DNA of 64,000 bases from Bacteroidota bacterium (GTDB lineage Bacteria > Bacteroidota > Bacteroidia > Chitinophagales > LD1): positions 62,001 to 126,000 of the forward strand of contig CANJLD010000001.1 in the NCBI GenBank assembly GCA_947475165.1, in the 5' to 3' direction. The notes under the pieces are model-generated. The model was not told the origin of the DNA and made no database searches. It was given only the letters and a program-made list of their open reading frames with translations. Position numbers and translations under genes: made by a program. Shown here one piece after another: positions 45,734 to 54,802 of this stretch (position 1 is its first letter; each line of letters starts with the position of its first letter).

Positions 45734-46099
45734 TTACAATGTTGTAAAACTACTGGTGCAAGTTTCTGCTTTTACGGTTTTATCATTAATAACACGCATC
45801 TCAACCTTGTAGTTGGTACCCGATTTTAATGAAGGAATAATAAAATCTGTAGCACCATTGTGGGTTCTGTTGAACCTGTCCACCACTGAATCGTTACGAA
45901 TAACGGTTAGTTGAATACCAACCCCTTCTTTAGCCGGGTCTAACGTAGATTGAATAACCGCTTTGTTAGCTTCTACTAAAGTTACCTTACAGGTTAATTG
46001 CAAACTTGTCGTTTTTGTGCAACTCCATACAGTAGTGCTGGCAATAGCTACTAAAAAGATAATTAATAATTGAAACGGTTTGATAGTAATTCTATTCAT
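45734..46099 (-). CDS. small lipoprotein with a fibronectin-like fold
   Basis: This is a 121-residue protein with a lipoprotein signal peptide (STTVWSC, lipidated Cys about residue 27). The mature part resembles a single Fn3/Ig-like domain: 'LQLTCKVTLVEANKAVIQSTLDP', 'TDFIIPSLKSGTNYKVEMRVIND', and a final strand. Two more Cys could form a disulfide. The function is unknown; it is likely a surface or periplasmic lipoprotein. Confidence 0.7.
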   Translation of the reverse strand: MNRITIKPFQLLIIFLVAIASTTVWSCTKTTSLQLTCKVTLVEANKAVIQSTLDPAKEGVGIQLTVIRNDSVVDRFNRTHNGATDFIIPSLKSGTNYKVEMRVINDKTVKAETCTSSFTTL

Positions 46100-46189
46100 A
46101 AAATATTTACAGGTTTGTTATTAATGATATAAACAAAGAACTAAAAATTACGTTATCAAAGCAAGTTATTTTGTAAATGATTTCCTCCC

Positions 46190-46738
46190 TCATTCCATTC
46201 TTCCTACTTTATAAAAATGCCGCTTATAATACGGTTCGGTAATATCGCTGATTATAACACCGGCTTGTGTGGAGGCATGAGCAAACTTTCCGTTTTGAAG
46301 GTAAATAGCAATATGCGAAACTCTTTTCTTCTTAATTCTAAAGAAAACCAAATCACCTTCTACCGCATCTTCTATTCCCTTCTTTACCACTTTGCATTGT
46401 GTAAAAATAGAAGCCGAACTGCTATTCAGACGGTGGCCGTAGATTTTTTCGTAAAGCATGTTTACAAAATGCGAGCAGTCAATTCCTTTATCTGAATTTC
46501 CGCCATACCGGTAACAGGTTCTGTACCACCGGTAGATTTCGTAATACATTTCAGGCTTATCACATTTCGTTAAATCAATGTTTTTAGTTGTGAAAAACGA
46601 ATCTACTTTAAGAGAATCGAGGTCTGTAGGGAAATTGGTGATTGGGAATTGGGAATTGGGAATAGTGTCTTGCGCAGAAACATTACTGATAAAGAACAAA
46701 ACAAATACCATTAAGAAACAATGAAATCCAGTCAACAT
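46190..46738 (-). CDS. NlpC/P60-family cell-wall peptidase
   Basis: This is a 182-residue secreted cysteine peptidase that cleaves peptidoglycan stem peptides. A signal peptide ends near residue 23 (VSAQ). The mature N-terminus has a short repetitive stretch ('IPNSQFPITNFP'). The catalytic Cys is in 'SDKGIDCSHFVNMLY', and the catalytic His in 'KRVSHIAIYLQNGKFAHAS'. It carries no cell-wall binding domain. It lies 17 bp after the amino acid permease gene and may be co-transcribed with it. Confidence 0.9.
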   Translation of the reverse strand: MLTGFHCFLMVFVLFFISNVSAQDTIPNSQFPITNFPTDLDSLKVDSFFTTKNIDLTKCDKPEMYYEIYRWYRTCYRYGGNSDKGIDCSHFVNMLYEKIYGHRLNSSSASIFTQCKVVKKGIEDAVEGDLVFFRIKKKRVSHIAIYLQNGKFAHASTQAGVIISDITEPYYKRHFYKVGRME

Positions 46739-46755
46739 CGCTATTAAATGATTAG

Positions 46756-48594
46756 TTAAATAATACCGACAAAGTATAACCCTATTCCTATGCTAGTAAT
46801 AATACTCATCAATACAAGAATCAAAACTTGCTTTACTGTATTCATCGGTTTTACGAAAAAATAAATCAACCCGATAATTGGTGATAGTAGCAACAAAACA
46901 CGTTGAAGCAGAGCAAATTTGCTATCCTGTTCACCTTCGTTCAATTTACTTTTTTGCCAACCATAAATTGCATATACGTCAAAACCTATAACAAGCCATA
47001 CCATGAATCGCGCCCAATTGGTCGCTCCTGATTCTGCTAACAAATAGCTACAAGCAAGCAGTCCCAGCACCGGTATAAGTGAGAATTTTTTCCAATACGA
47101 GCCGATTGATATCAGCAAGCACAGAACAAAAAAAGTTACGTATGGAACTTTGTGCTTCAACTCACCCCATCCTCCATCTCCTAATGAGAAAAAATGTTTT
47201 ACCCCGGGCGAGTTAAAATGCCAAAGCGCAACAAGTCCTGAAATAAATAAAATTGGAACAATCCACTTACCGTTAATGTAAGGCACTTTGAATTTGCTTT
47301 GCGGTGGGTTCGGAAATAAACTCATTCGCAAAATTCCTCCGCACACCAACACGAATGCAAATAGCGTTCCTACACTGGTTAAGTCTATAACCACATTCAT
47401 GTTTAAGAAAAGTGCAGGCACGGCTACTACCACACCGGTGAGGATGGTAGAAAACGAAGGAGTTTTATACTTAGGGTGCATTTTCGAAAATATCTTTGGC
47501 AGCAATCCATCGCGGCTCATCGCCATCCATATTCTCGGCTGACCTATTTGAAAAACCAACAACACACTTGCTGTTGCAACTACGGCACTTACCGCTACTA
47601 CACCGGCAATCCAGTTCAGATTTAATTGTGCAAACACAAACGAAAGCGGGTCGCCCACATCGAGTTTGCTATAGCTTACCATACCGGTAATTACTAAAGC
47701 AATCAGCACGTATATAACTGTACAGATAATGAGCGAGTAAATCATTCCTCTAGGTAAATCGCGTTGCGGGTTTTTACATTCTTCAGCAGTTGTTGAAATA
47801 GCATCGAAACCTATGTAAGCGAAAAAAACTGCTGCTGTTCCTTTCAGTATTCCGCCAATTCCATTCGGCATAAACGGACTCCAGTTTGCCGGTTGTATGT
47901 AAAATGAACCCACTACAATTACAAGCACTATCACAATCAGTTTTAGACCCACCATCCAGTTGGCGGAGTTCTTCGATTCTTTAATACCGATGTAAGTGAT
48001 GTAAGTGATGATACAGACAATACAAAACGCAGGAATATCGCAAATGAAATGAATGCCGCCTATAACTGGTGCGGTTTGCCAGGCAAGCTTTGCCGCTTCG
48101 CTGCCCATGGCTTGTGCCGTCCAATAGTCCATAGTCAGGTAATCCGGTATATGAATACCGAAGCCTTGGAGTAAAGATGTGAAGTAATCGCTCCAGGAAA
48201 TAGCTACGGCAATATTTCCAATGGCGTATTCCATCAGTAAATCCCAACCTATAATCCAGGCAATCAACTCACCGAAAGCAACGTAAGAATAGGTGTAGGC
48301 ACTTCCACTCACCGGTACCATACTGGCAAACTCGGCATAGCAAAGCGCGGAGAAACCACAAGCTACAGCTACAAAAAGAAAGAGAAAAATAATTCCAGGA
48401 CCGCCATCGAAACTTGCTTTGCCTATAGTAGAAAAGATACCCGCGCCAACAATAGCCGCAATACCAAAAGCGGTAAGGTCGCGCACGCCAAGGGTTTTGT
48501 GCATACCTCCGCCTGTTGCTTCAGCATCACTTAAGCCCTGCGCGGCATCCTGTAATACTTTAGCTACATCTTTCTTCCTAAATAAATCTGCCAT
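46756..48594 (-). CDS. amino acid permease of the APC superfamily (CAT-like)
   Basis: This is a 612-residue integral membrane transporter. Numerous hydrophobic segments span most of its length, consistent with 12-14 transmembrane helices. The N-terminal motif 'LGVRDLTAFGIAAIVGAGIFSTIG' is the APC substrate-binding helix 1, and 'AVFFAYIGFDAISTTAEECKNPQRDLPRG' is the helix 6 region of the cationic amino acid transporter group. It should import one or more amino acids; the specific substrate is not clear from sequence. Confidence 0.92.
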   Translation of the reverse strand: MADLFRKKDVAKVLQDAAQGLSDAEATGGGMHKTLGVRDLTAFGIAAIVGAGIFSTIGKASFDGGPGIIFLFLFVAVACGFSALCYAEFASMVPVSGSAYTYSYVAFGELIAWIIGWDLLMEYAIGNIAVAISWSDYFTSLLQGFGIHIPDYLTMDYWTAQAMGSEAAKLAWQTAPVIGGIHFICDIPAFCIVCIITYITYIGIKESKNSANWMVGLKLIVIVLVIVVGSFYIQPANWSPFMPNGIGGILKGTAAVFFAYIGFDAISTTAEECKNPQRDLPRGMIYSLIICTVIYVLIALVITGMVSYSKLDVGDPLSFVFAQLNLNWIAGVVAVSAVVATASVLLVFQIGQPRIWMAMSRDGLLPKIFSKMHPKYKTPSFSTILTGVVVAVPALFLNMNVVIDLTSVGTLFAFVLVCGGILRMSLFPNPPQSKFKVPYINGKWIVPILFISGLVALWHFNSPGVKHFFSLGDGGWGELKHKVPYVTFFVLCLLISIGSYWKKFSLIPVLGLLACSYLLAESGATNWARFMVWLVIGFDVYAIYGWQKSKLNEGEQDSKFALLQRVLLLLSPIIGLIYFFVKPMNTVKQVLILVLMSIITSIGIGLYFVGII

Positions 48595-48633
48595 TGGGTT
48601 GGGTTTAGTGTTGCGAGTTTAAAATAAAGTAAC

Positions 48634-48745
48634 CAGTAAACAACAGTAGGCAATAAGCAATTTGCTCTCCCCAAAAATCGGGATGAAACAAGTAGGCAAA
48701 AAATACACAGAGCGCAACACTTTGCCTACTTTCATTTGTTTACTG
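48634..48745. repeat. inverted repeat between permease and mtgA genes
   Basis: CAGTAAACAACAGTAGGCAA (48634-48653) is nearly complementary to 48722-48745, with a few mismatches and a 3-4 base bulge. A further AGTAGGCAAAAAA copy starts at 48691. It can fold into a long stem downstream of mtgA and upstream of the permease start. Confidence 0.5.
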
Positions 48746-48746
48746 A

Positions 48747-49472
48747 CTAATCCTCATCCTCTTCTTTCATATTATAATCAAGCCGACCACCCCATAAATT
48801 CATTTGGTGTAGAATGGCTGACTGACGTTTGAATACATAAGCGGTAGGGCTGCCTGCGCTAAACTTTCTTGGATTAGGCAGACAAGCAGCAATCATTGCC
48901 GCCTGACCTGCTGAAAGATTTTTAGCATTGGTATGAAAATAATTCTGTGCAGCGGCTTCTGCTCCGTAAATACCATCGCCCATTTCAATCACGTTCAGAT
49001 ACACTTCCATTATGCGCTCTTTGCTCCAGAAAATTTCGATTAATGCAGTAAAGTAAACTTCAAGCCCCTTGCGGATAAAGTTACGGGCAGGAAACAGAAA
49101 AGCATTTTTGGCGCATTGTTGCGAAATGGTAGAAGCTCCCCTTGTGCGCGGATGTTTCTTTTTCTTCTGCTGTTTTTCGTTATACTTCATCGCCTTTTGT
49201 ATGGCTTCAAAATCGAACCCGTGGTGGAAGAGGAAGTTCTGGTCTTCGGAAGTTACTACAGCTAATTGAAGGTTGTTAGATATTTGTGAAAGCGGAACCC
49301 AGTCGTTTTTCAGTTTCATTTCCTTACCATCAAGCTTTTGTTCTACACAACGCTGAAGCATGAGCAAGGTAACCGGCACCGGAACAAAACGAAAAATAAT
49401 AACCGCCAGAATGGTGGAAATAAAAAAGAAGAGAATAGCCTTCTTTAAAAACGTCCAAAGTTTTTTAAACAT
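48747..49472 (-). CDS. mtgA: monofunctional peptidoglycan glycosyltransferase
   Basis: This is a 241-residue membrane-anchored enzyme that polymerises lipid II into glycan strands. The N-terminal transmembrane segment covers about residues 10-35. The GT51 motifs are in order: 'VTSEDQNFLFHHGFDFEA' (catalytic Glu), 'RGASTISQQCAKN', 'RKGLEVYFTALIEIFWSKERIMEVYLN' and 'GIYGAEAAAQNYF'. There is no transpeptidase domain, which separates it from class A PBPs. Confidence 0.94.
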   Translation of the reverse strand: MFKKLWTFLKKAILFFFISTILAVIIFRFVPVPVTLLMLQRCVEQKLDGKEMKLKNDWVPLSQISNNLQLAVVTSEDQNFLFHHGFDFEAIQKAMKYNEKQQKKKKHPRTRGASTISQQCAKNAFLFPARNFIRKGLEVYFTALIEIFWSKERIMEVYLNVIEMGDGIYGAEAAAQNYFHTNAKNLSAGQAAMIAACLPNPRKFSAGSPTAYVFKRQSAILHQMNLWGGRLDYNMKEEDED

Positions 49473-49598
49473 AACGGGCGTGAAAATAAAATTACTTCGC
49501 TGTGATTACACTGATGGCGCAATTACACATGAGCAGCGCAATTTATTTCTGGGCTTCGCGTTTTTAGTTGTAAATTTATCACACTAAAACCTTTAGCC

Positions 49599-50327
49599 AT
49601 GAAAACTAACCTGTCACTCATTGCTCTGTTTTTTGTTTCCTCGCTTGCCTCTGTTTCTCCTACCGATAACCAGACTTCTCCTAAAGCAGATCAAACGTAT
49701 CCGTTGCAACTACTTCCTAAGTTGGATGAACTTTACTTTAACCAGACCATAGATTTTTTACTCCCTGAAAATTCAACTACTGTTATTGACCATGTAGAGT
49801 TTGAACACGGGCGAACCGAGATGATTGAAAACGGATTCCGCTTGTGGGTAGAATATGCCAATGTGCCGGAAGCGGCTGAAGAATTACGCGTATACGTGCG
49901 CAATACGGAGGGCGATGTTCAGCTTGCTTACCAACGCAAAATTTCATTGATGCAGAAAGTAAATAAATCGGTAGCAGATGATGAAGACTTGTTTAAACTG
50001 GATGATGAGTTTCAGAGTTTAAGCAGTTTTATTTCGCGCGAAAAATTATTCAAGGCGCATCAACTGAAAATAAATGCCCAACGCTTTAATGCTCCCGGAA
50101 TAGAGTTGAAAGAGTTTGATATTGAAATATCAACCGGCAACGGTGTAAAGAAACTTCACAGCCCTAACGGAGGAATAACAGAAGAAATGAAAGCCGCCCT
50201 ACGCAACTTAAGCGATGGCGATTTTATTTCTATCAGTAATATTATTTCGGAATACAAGGCAGACAGCCAACGTGTAAAAATGAATATCAATTACACAGTT
50301 AAGCTGACTATCGGCAACGTTGGCTAA
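49599..50327 (+). CDS. secreted protein with a GldM C-terminal-like domain
   Basis: This is a 242-residue protein with a signal peptide (MKTNLSLIALFFVSSLASVSP). Its C-terminal portion 'IELKEFDIEISTGNGVKKLHSPNGGITEEMKAALRNLSDGDFISISNIISEY' resembles the C-terminal domain of GldM by eye, especially the 'NGxxTxEMKxxLRxxxxGD' stretch. GldM is a core subunit of the T9SS/gliding motor that spans the periplasm. A free-standing copy of this domain could bind T9SS components or be an unrelated use of the fold. The gene overlaps the convergent neighbour by 4 bp. Confidence 0.65.
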   Translation: MKTNLSLIALFFVSSLASVSPTDNQTSPKADQTYPLQLLPKLDELYFNQTIDFLLPENSTTVIDHVEFEHGRTEMIENGFRLWVEYANVPEAAEELRVYVRNTEGDVQLAYQRKISLMQKVNKSVADDEDLFKLDDEFQSLSSFISREKLFKAHQLKINAQRFNAPGIELKEFDIEISTGNGVKKLHSPNGGITEEMKAALRNLSDGDFISISNIISEYKADSQRVKMNINYTVKLTIGNVG

Positions 50328-51748
50328 TTCTTTTCAGGAGTTACTTCGCAGGGATAGTCGAACAGGCAATTCTCTTTAATTATATCGGCAACTGTATCGG
50401 GTACCATTTCTTCCCAACCGGCTTCTCCGGTTTTAATCATCTGAATAACCTTTGGCGAAAATATCTGTAACACACTCAAATCATAGCCTTCTAAATCTAC
50501 CAGAAAGTTATTGTCCTTTAAATGCTGAAAAAGCAACTTCAAATTTTCCGGAACATCTAAGTTGGAAGTTGTAATAACCGGACGGTATGCATCGGGCTGA
50601 TACGGATAAACCAACATGCGCGTGTTACGCATGAATATTTCGCCAAAATAATGCATCAACTCTCCTGCTGCATTCTTGTAATATTTTTCGTTGAACAACT
50701 CCACAATATTCAGAATGCCGAGAATGATGCCAATACTGTTTGGCTTGCATCGGTTAAGATAATTAACCAACACATCATGCTTATGGCAATTTGAAATCAT
50801 TACGGTGTGACCTAAACTGCAAAGAATATCGGCACGGTCTAAAAAGTCTTTACTGTCAAACTCGCCATCGCCACCAAGATTATTGAGGGTGATTTCTGAA
50901 AGCACAATCAAATCATCAGTATTGCCCACTTCTTTTTTGTAATACTCCAAGCCGCACTTCAACATATCCTCATTCACATTCGTAACAGGACGGAATCTTC
51001 CACGAAGACAGAGAATATTTTTCTTATATAGAATATCTTTTGGCTGATACACTTCCTTATCGGCACCGAAAATTGTTCCGTCAGTAAAATTCTTTTTTAC
51101 CAATTCAAGAGCGAGCAAACGGTTATCTACCTTTTCAAAATCCGGTCCCTTTACGCGTATCATATCAATCTCTAACTGGTCGTTAGAGAGGTTGTCCATT
51201 AAGGAAGCAATAAAATCTTCAGGCTGGTCGTAATACCAGTAGCAGGCAAAAAGCAGGTTGGTTCCTACACCACCCAACACGCGCTGTTGATACAAACTAT
51301 CTACCCCTTTTAACCGAACGTGAATAATTACTTCGTTTGGTTCGGCATCGGGTTTTAACTGAAACTTTACACCCATCCAGCCGTGTGGGTCATTATCTTT
51401 TTTAAAGTTTAGTGTAGTGCAGGTATTGGAATAAACAAAGAATCTTTTCTTCTTGTATTTGTCATCGGTTAAACGCTGCTCTAACAATTCGTATTCATGG
51501 TCGAGCATTTTGTGCAGTCGCGTTTCGCTTACATATCTTCCTGAACCATCAGCGCCATAAATGGCATCGGAGAAAGTCATATCATAAGCACTCATTGCTT
51601 TTGCCACTGTGCCCGATGCTCCACCTACCTGAAAAAAATTACGGACTACTTCCTGACCGGCACCTATTTCGGCAAATGTGCCGTAGATGTTTTGGTCAAG
51701 ATTAATACGGAGTGCTTTCCGCTTTATTGATATTATTTCGCGTTCCAT
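50324..51748 (-). CDS. conserved protein of unknown function
   Basis: This is a 474-residue cytoplasmic protein with no signal peptide or membrane segment. The N-terminal 'NLDQNIYGTFAEIGAGQEVVRNFFQVGGASGTVAKAMSAYDMTFSDAIYG'-like region is distinctive. Close homologues in other Bacteroidota are sometimes labelled as a nicotinate-nucleotide adenylyltransferase, but I see no HxGH nucleotidyltransferase motif, so I do not adopt that name. Residues such as 'VLSEITLNNLGGDGEFDSKDFLDRAD' suggest an alpha/beta fold. The gene's function is unknown. Confidence 0.6.
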   Translation of the reverse strand: MEREIISIKRKALRINLDQNIYGTFAEIGAGQEVVRNFFQVGGASGTVAKAMSAYDMTFSDAIYGADGSGRYVSETRLHKMLDHEYELLEQRLTDDKYKKKRFFVYSNTCTTLNFKKDNDPHGWMGVKFQLKPDAEPNEVIIHVRLKGVDSLYQQRVLGGVGTNLLFACYWYYDQPEDFIASLMDNLSNDQLEIDMIRVKGPDFEKVDNRLLALELVKKNFTDGTIFGADKEVYQPKDILYKKNILCLRGRFRPVTNVNEDMLKCGLEYYKKEVGNTDDLIVLSEITLNNLGGDGEFDSKDFLDRADILCSLGHTVMISNCHKHDVLVNYLNRCKPNSIGIILGILNIVELFNEKYYKNAAGELMHYFGEIFMRNTRMLVYPYQPDAYRPVITTSNLDVPENLKLLFQHLKDNNFLVDLEGYDLSVLQIFSPKVIQMIKTGEAGWEEMVPDTVADIIKENCLFDYPCEVTPEKN

Positions 51749-51840
51749 GTAACGAAATTAGTAATTCGCCCCTTTATAACGTTTCGTAAAGGTTAATGTT
51801 ATTAAAAACAAGAAAAACATTGTCGGGAAATGAATACATA

Positions 51841-51870
51841 AAAAAGCCCTTCCAATTGGAGGGGCTTTTT
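51841..51870 (-). terminator. terminator of tRNA-Arg
   Basis: Arms AAAAAGCCCTTCCAA and TTGGAGGGGCTTTTT pair at 14 of 15 positions, 11 bp past the 3' end of the tRNA, with an A-rich flank that becomes a T tract on the minus strand. Confidence 0.75.
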
Positions 51871-51880
51871 AAGTCAAATG

Positions 51881-51954
51881 TGACCCGGACTGGATTCGAA
51901 CCAGTGACCGACAGTTTAGAAAACTGTTGCTCTATCCAGCTGAGCTACCGGGTC
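51881..51954 (-). tRNA. tRNA-Arg (anticodon TCT)
   Basis: The minus strand folds into a cloverleaf with acceptor GACCCGG/CCGGGTC and discriminator A. The D-arm is GCTC...GAGC, the anticodon arm ACAGT-TTTCTAA-ACTGT (TCT at 34-36) and the T-arm CTGG-TTCGAAT-CCAG. CCA is not encoded. Confidence 0.95.
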
Positions 51955-52085
51955 GGTTGAGCGGGCGCAAAAATAAAAAGTTTGATGATTTTTTTGAGAG
52001 ATGGCTCATATCATTGCCGTATTCTTAAACTTTTCAAATGTCTGGCTGTTATATTTTTCTACTTTCACCATTACAAAAACAAACT

Positions 52086-52913
52086 ATGAAAACAATTTAC
52101 ACGCTTTTTATTTTCTGCCTTTTTGCTATTACAACAAAAGCTCAACTTACCTTTCACGATTATTCGGCTTTGAGTATTGACCACGACACGATTAACCTTT
52201 CGCAGTTTTATGGTAAGAAGGTAATGGTGGTAAATACCGCTACTTATTGCTCTTACACCCCGCAGTTTACCGCGCTTGAGCAGTTGTATACCGACTATCA
52301 GCAATACGGCTTTGAGATTATTGGTTTCCCGTGCAACGATTTTGCCGGACAAGACCCGCACAGCGATTCGGCTATTAATGAATTTTGCACCGGCACTTAC
52401 GGAGTAACTTTCCCAATGATGTCGAAAGTGAAGACTGTTGCTACTCCAATAGACCCTGTTTATCAATGGTTGGAGCAGGCTTCTTTGAATGGTGTATCTA
52501 ACGCTACTGTTTCGTGGAACTTTAATAAGTTTTTGATTGACGAAGCGGGACATTGGGTAAAACATTATACGCAAGCCACTGTGCCTAACGACTCTGCTAT
52601 TATTCATTGGATAGTAGACACCCCTTCGGTTGTAAGCGGAATAAAAGAACATGCAGTAGATAATTTAATTGAAATGAAATCGGCTAACCCGGGTTCTTCT
52701 ATTGATTTTGTTTTGAAGAATACTGTTCCGCAAAACCTGAACATCAATTTATACAATGCAGAAGGAAGATTGATTCAGTCTATCTTCTCGGGAAGTGCTG
52801 ATGATAGCCAGCCTATTCACAGCGATGTTTCTTCGTTGGCTTCGGGAATTTACTTTGTGCGCATTATCGGTAAGGGTGTTCAGCAGACGTTGAAATATGT
52901 GGCTGTGAAATAA
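52086..52913 (+). CDS. secreted glutathione peroxidase-like protein with T9SS type A tail
   Basis: This is a 275-residue protein (start at 52086, chosen for its signal peptide MKTIYTLFIFCLFAITTKAQ). The GPx domain is clear. The peroxidatic Cys is in 'VNTATYCSYTPQF', the Gln/Trp region in 'GFPCNDFAGQDPH', and 'WNFNKFLID' supplies the conserved Trp-Asn. The last ~75 residues form a T9SS type A sorting domain ('NINLYNAEGRLIQSIFSG', 'SLASGIYFVRIIGKG'). Known bacterial GPx enzymes are usually cytoplasmic or periplasmic, so export through the T9SS to the surface is unusual. It would detoxify peroxides at the cell surface if active. Confidence 0.9.
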   Translation: MKTIYTLFIFCLFAITTKAQLTFHDYSALSIDHDTINLSQFYGKKVMVVNTATYCSYTPQFTALEQLYTDYQQYGFEIIGFPCNDFAGQDPHSDSAINEFCTGTYGVTFPMMSKVKTVATPIDPVYQWLEQASLNGVSNATVSWNFNKFLIDEAGHWVKHYTQATVPNDSAIIHWIVDTPSVVSGIKEHAVDNLIEMKSANPGSSIDFVLKNTVPQNLNINLYNAEGRLIQSIFSGSADDSQPIHSDVSSLASGIYFVRIIGKGVQQTLKYVAVK

Positions 52914-52915
52914 TG

Positions 52916-52942
52916 GCTGTTGGTCAGGCGACCAACAACAGC
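52916..52942 (+). terminator. first hairpin after the GPx gene
   Basis: GCTGTTGGTC pairs with GACCAAC plus a bulged ACAGC, starting 3 bp after the stop codon. No T run follows, so this hairpin may only stabilise the 3' end. The loop-proximal sequence resembles the hairpin at 54803. Confidence 0.4.
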
Positions 52943-52945
52943 AAC

Positions 52946-52980
52946 AAAAAAGCCTCCGGATAATTTCGGGAGGCTTTTTT
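52946..52980. terminator. bidirectional terminator between the GPx and DUF885 genes
   Basis: AAAAAGCCTCC pairs with GGAGGCTTTTT (12 or more bp with flanking A/T) around a GGATAATTTCG loop. It sits between convergent genes and can serve both. Confidence 0.8.
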
Positions 52981-52998
52981 GTTTGAGAGGACAAAGAA

Positions 52999-54762
52999 TT
53001 ATCTCATCAACTCCCTAATTTCTTTAACCGGTGCTGAGCCGAAGCTTAAGAACTGCTCGTGGAATTTCTTTAAATCGAACTTGTCGCCTTGCGCTTTCTT
53101 TAGCTCTTCGCGCAACTCATATATTTCGGTTAAGCCGGTGAAGTAACTGGTTAACTGCACTTGGGTAAGCGAAGCGCGTCTCCATTTTTCTGATGCTTCT
53201 TTCTTTTGCTGAAAGGCTTGGTTTACTAAGAAATCTGTTGCCTGTTGCTGGCTCCAGTTATTGCACTGCACATTGTAGTCGAGAATAAAATTGCAGGTTT
53301 CGCGCAGGTTCCATTTGTAATAAAACAGAATCATTTCGGGTGACGGGTTATAGCCTTCTTCTAACATCATGCGCTCCACATAACATGCCCAGCCTTCTAT
53401 AGTTGCTCCGTTTCCGAAAATGGCTTTGATAATACTTGGCGACCGGTTGGCATAAATACCCTGTGTGTAATGACCGGGTATTGCCTCGTGAATGTTAAGA
53501 ATCTGCAATACATAATCGTTGTATTCGCGCAGGTAGCTTTCGGCATCTTCGGCTGTGTAGTTATTTAGCGGAGTTACATTGTAATAGGTAGTTGCTTCTT
53601 TATCGTAAGGGCCGGGCGAGTTAATTCCTGCACCAGCAACACCGGCAGCATAGTCAGGTGTTTTGCGCACTTCAAGAGGCTTAGTTGAATCTAAATCAAT
53701 AATGTGATGCGCATTGATAAAGGCAGTTAACTCCGGCAGTTGCTTTTCGATAGTTTGCAAAAACGAATCGCGCTTGCAATGCTGTAAGCTGATTTTATCT
53801 ATCAGCATTTTTATTTTCAGGTTTTGGCTGTCGGCAGTTGCATCGCCTTTAAATACTGCATCGCCAAAATATTTTGACCACAGTTCATCTGCCAACTTGT
53901 TCATTTCCTTATGCAAATATTCTTTCCGCACTTCGGCTTTGGCATACATTTCGGCAGCGGTGTAACGCGAATCTACATCGAGCAAAAACTTTTTGGCGTA
54001 TAGCTCCTTCCCTATTTTAAAACTTCTGAACTTAGTGGTATCGGTTGTTGGATAAGTTTTCTTTAGCCAGGCTATATAATTTTCTACCGCCTTTTTTGCA
54101 GCCGCTGTATTTTGAACAAAAGCGTTGCGTTCTGCCTCTGTTAGTTTAGATGCTTTAAGCGAATCGGGAAGCACGTTATTAAACAGATAGAACGAACCTT
54201 CATTTTGTTTAATAGCAAGTTCGGTATGCTCTTTAGTGGGCTTGTTGATGCTGGCTTTTGCGGCTTCATAAAAAGCCGGCACGTTGGCTAACTTCTTAGT
54301 TACTGTTCGCAGTTTATCGTCTACGTTCAACTGTTTGTAATCCATAATATCGAAAACCATTCCGCCTATATTGTAGTTGGATGGATCCCATTCGTGGCTT
54401 TTAAATTCGAGAATATTAAAACGCACGCCTTCAATAAAATTACGAATGAGTTTGTAGTCGGTTTTGTTGTTGGCATCTAAACCTTCAAAAGGCATGGCAT
54501 CTAAAGCAAGTCCGGTTTTATCGGCAAAGCGAAGTTCTGCATTTCGTCTTTCTTCATTAGGTATCATCAGCACAGAATCGTATTTGTGATAACCCATACC
54601 GGTTGCCCAGCCCGGATAGGTTTGCCAGAGTTCTTCTACAAATTCTGTTTTAAATTTTTCAAAATGTTTGTTAGAGTCTGCGGAACTATTACCAGAACCG
54701 GTTCTGTTTTTGCAGGCTTGTAACAGGAATACGGTTAGCGCGAGGAAGAGAATTTTCTTCAT
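52999..54762 (-). CDS. DUF885-family lipoprotein (putative metal-dependent hydrolase)
   Basis: This is a 587-residue lipoprotein (lipobox LLQAC, lipidated Cys about residue 17). The motif HEAIPGH near residue 420 ('LNIHEAIPGHYTQGIYANRS') is the family hallmark and resembles a zinc-binding HExxH. Other conserved segments are 'GWACYVERMMLEEGY' and the C-terminal 'FLSFGSAPVKEIRELM'. Members are annotated as uncharacterised, with some evidence for peptidase activity in the family. The mature protein would be in the periplasm, attached to a membrane. Confidence 0.85.
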   Translation of the reverse strand: MKKILFLALTVFLLQACKNRTGSGNSSADSNKHFEKFKTEFVEELWQTYPGWATGMGYHKYDSVLMIPNEERRNAELRFADKTGLALDAMPFEGLDANNKTDYKLIRNFIEGVRFNILEFKSHEWDPSNYNIGGMVFDIMDYKQLNVDDKLRTVTKKLANVPAFYEAAKASINKPTKEHTELAIKQNEGSFYLFNNVLPDSLKASKLTEAERNAFVQNTAAAKKAVENYIAWLKKTYPTTDTTKFRSFKIGKELYAKKFLLDVDSRYTAAEMYAKAEVRKEYLHKEMNKLADELWSKYFGDAVFKGDATADSQNLKIKMLIDKISLQHCKRDSFLQTIEKQLPELTAFINAHHIIDLDSTKPLEVRKTPDYAAGVAGAGINSPGPYDKEATTYYNVTPLNNYTAEDAESYLREYNDYVLQILNIHEAIPGHYTQGIYANRSPSIIKAIFGNGATIEGWACYVERMMLEEGYNPSPEMILFYYKWNLRETCNFILDYNVQCNNWSQQQATDFLVNQAFQQKKEASEKWRRASLTQVQLTSYFTGLTEIYELREELKKAQGDKFDLKKFHEQFLSFGSAPVKEIRELMR

Positions 54763-54802
54763 GAGTATGGTTTGATTGATGAAACAAGTTTAAGAAAAAA
54801 TA

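Noticed and set aside
46625-46665. Short GGGAATT-type repeat in the NlpC/P60 gene, and a similar AATTGGCAAAAAG repeat in the M1 signal peptide (43610-43645)
   Set aside because: Both are simple repeats within ordinary coding frames and change only a few residues near the N-terminus.
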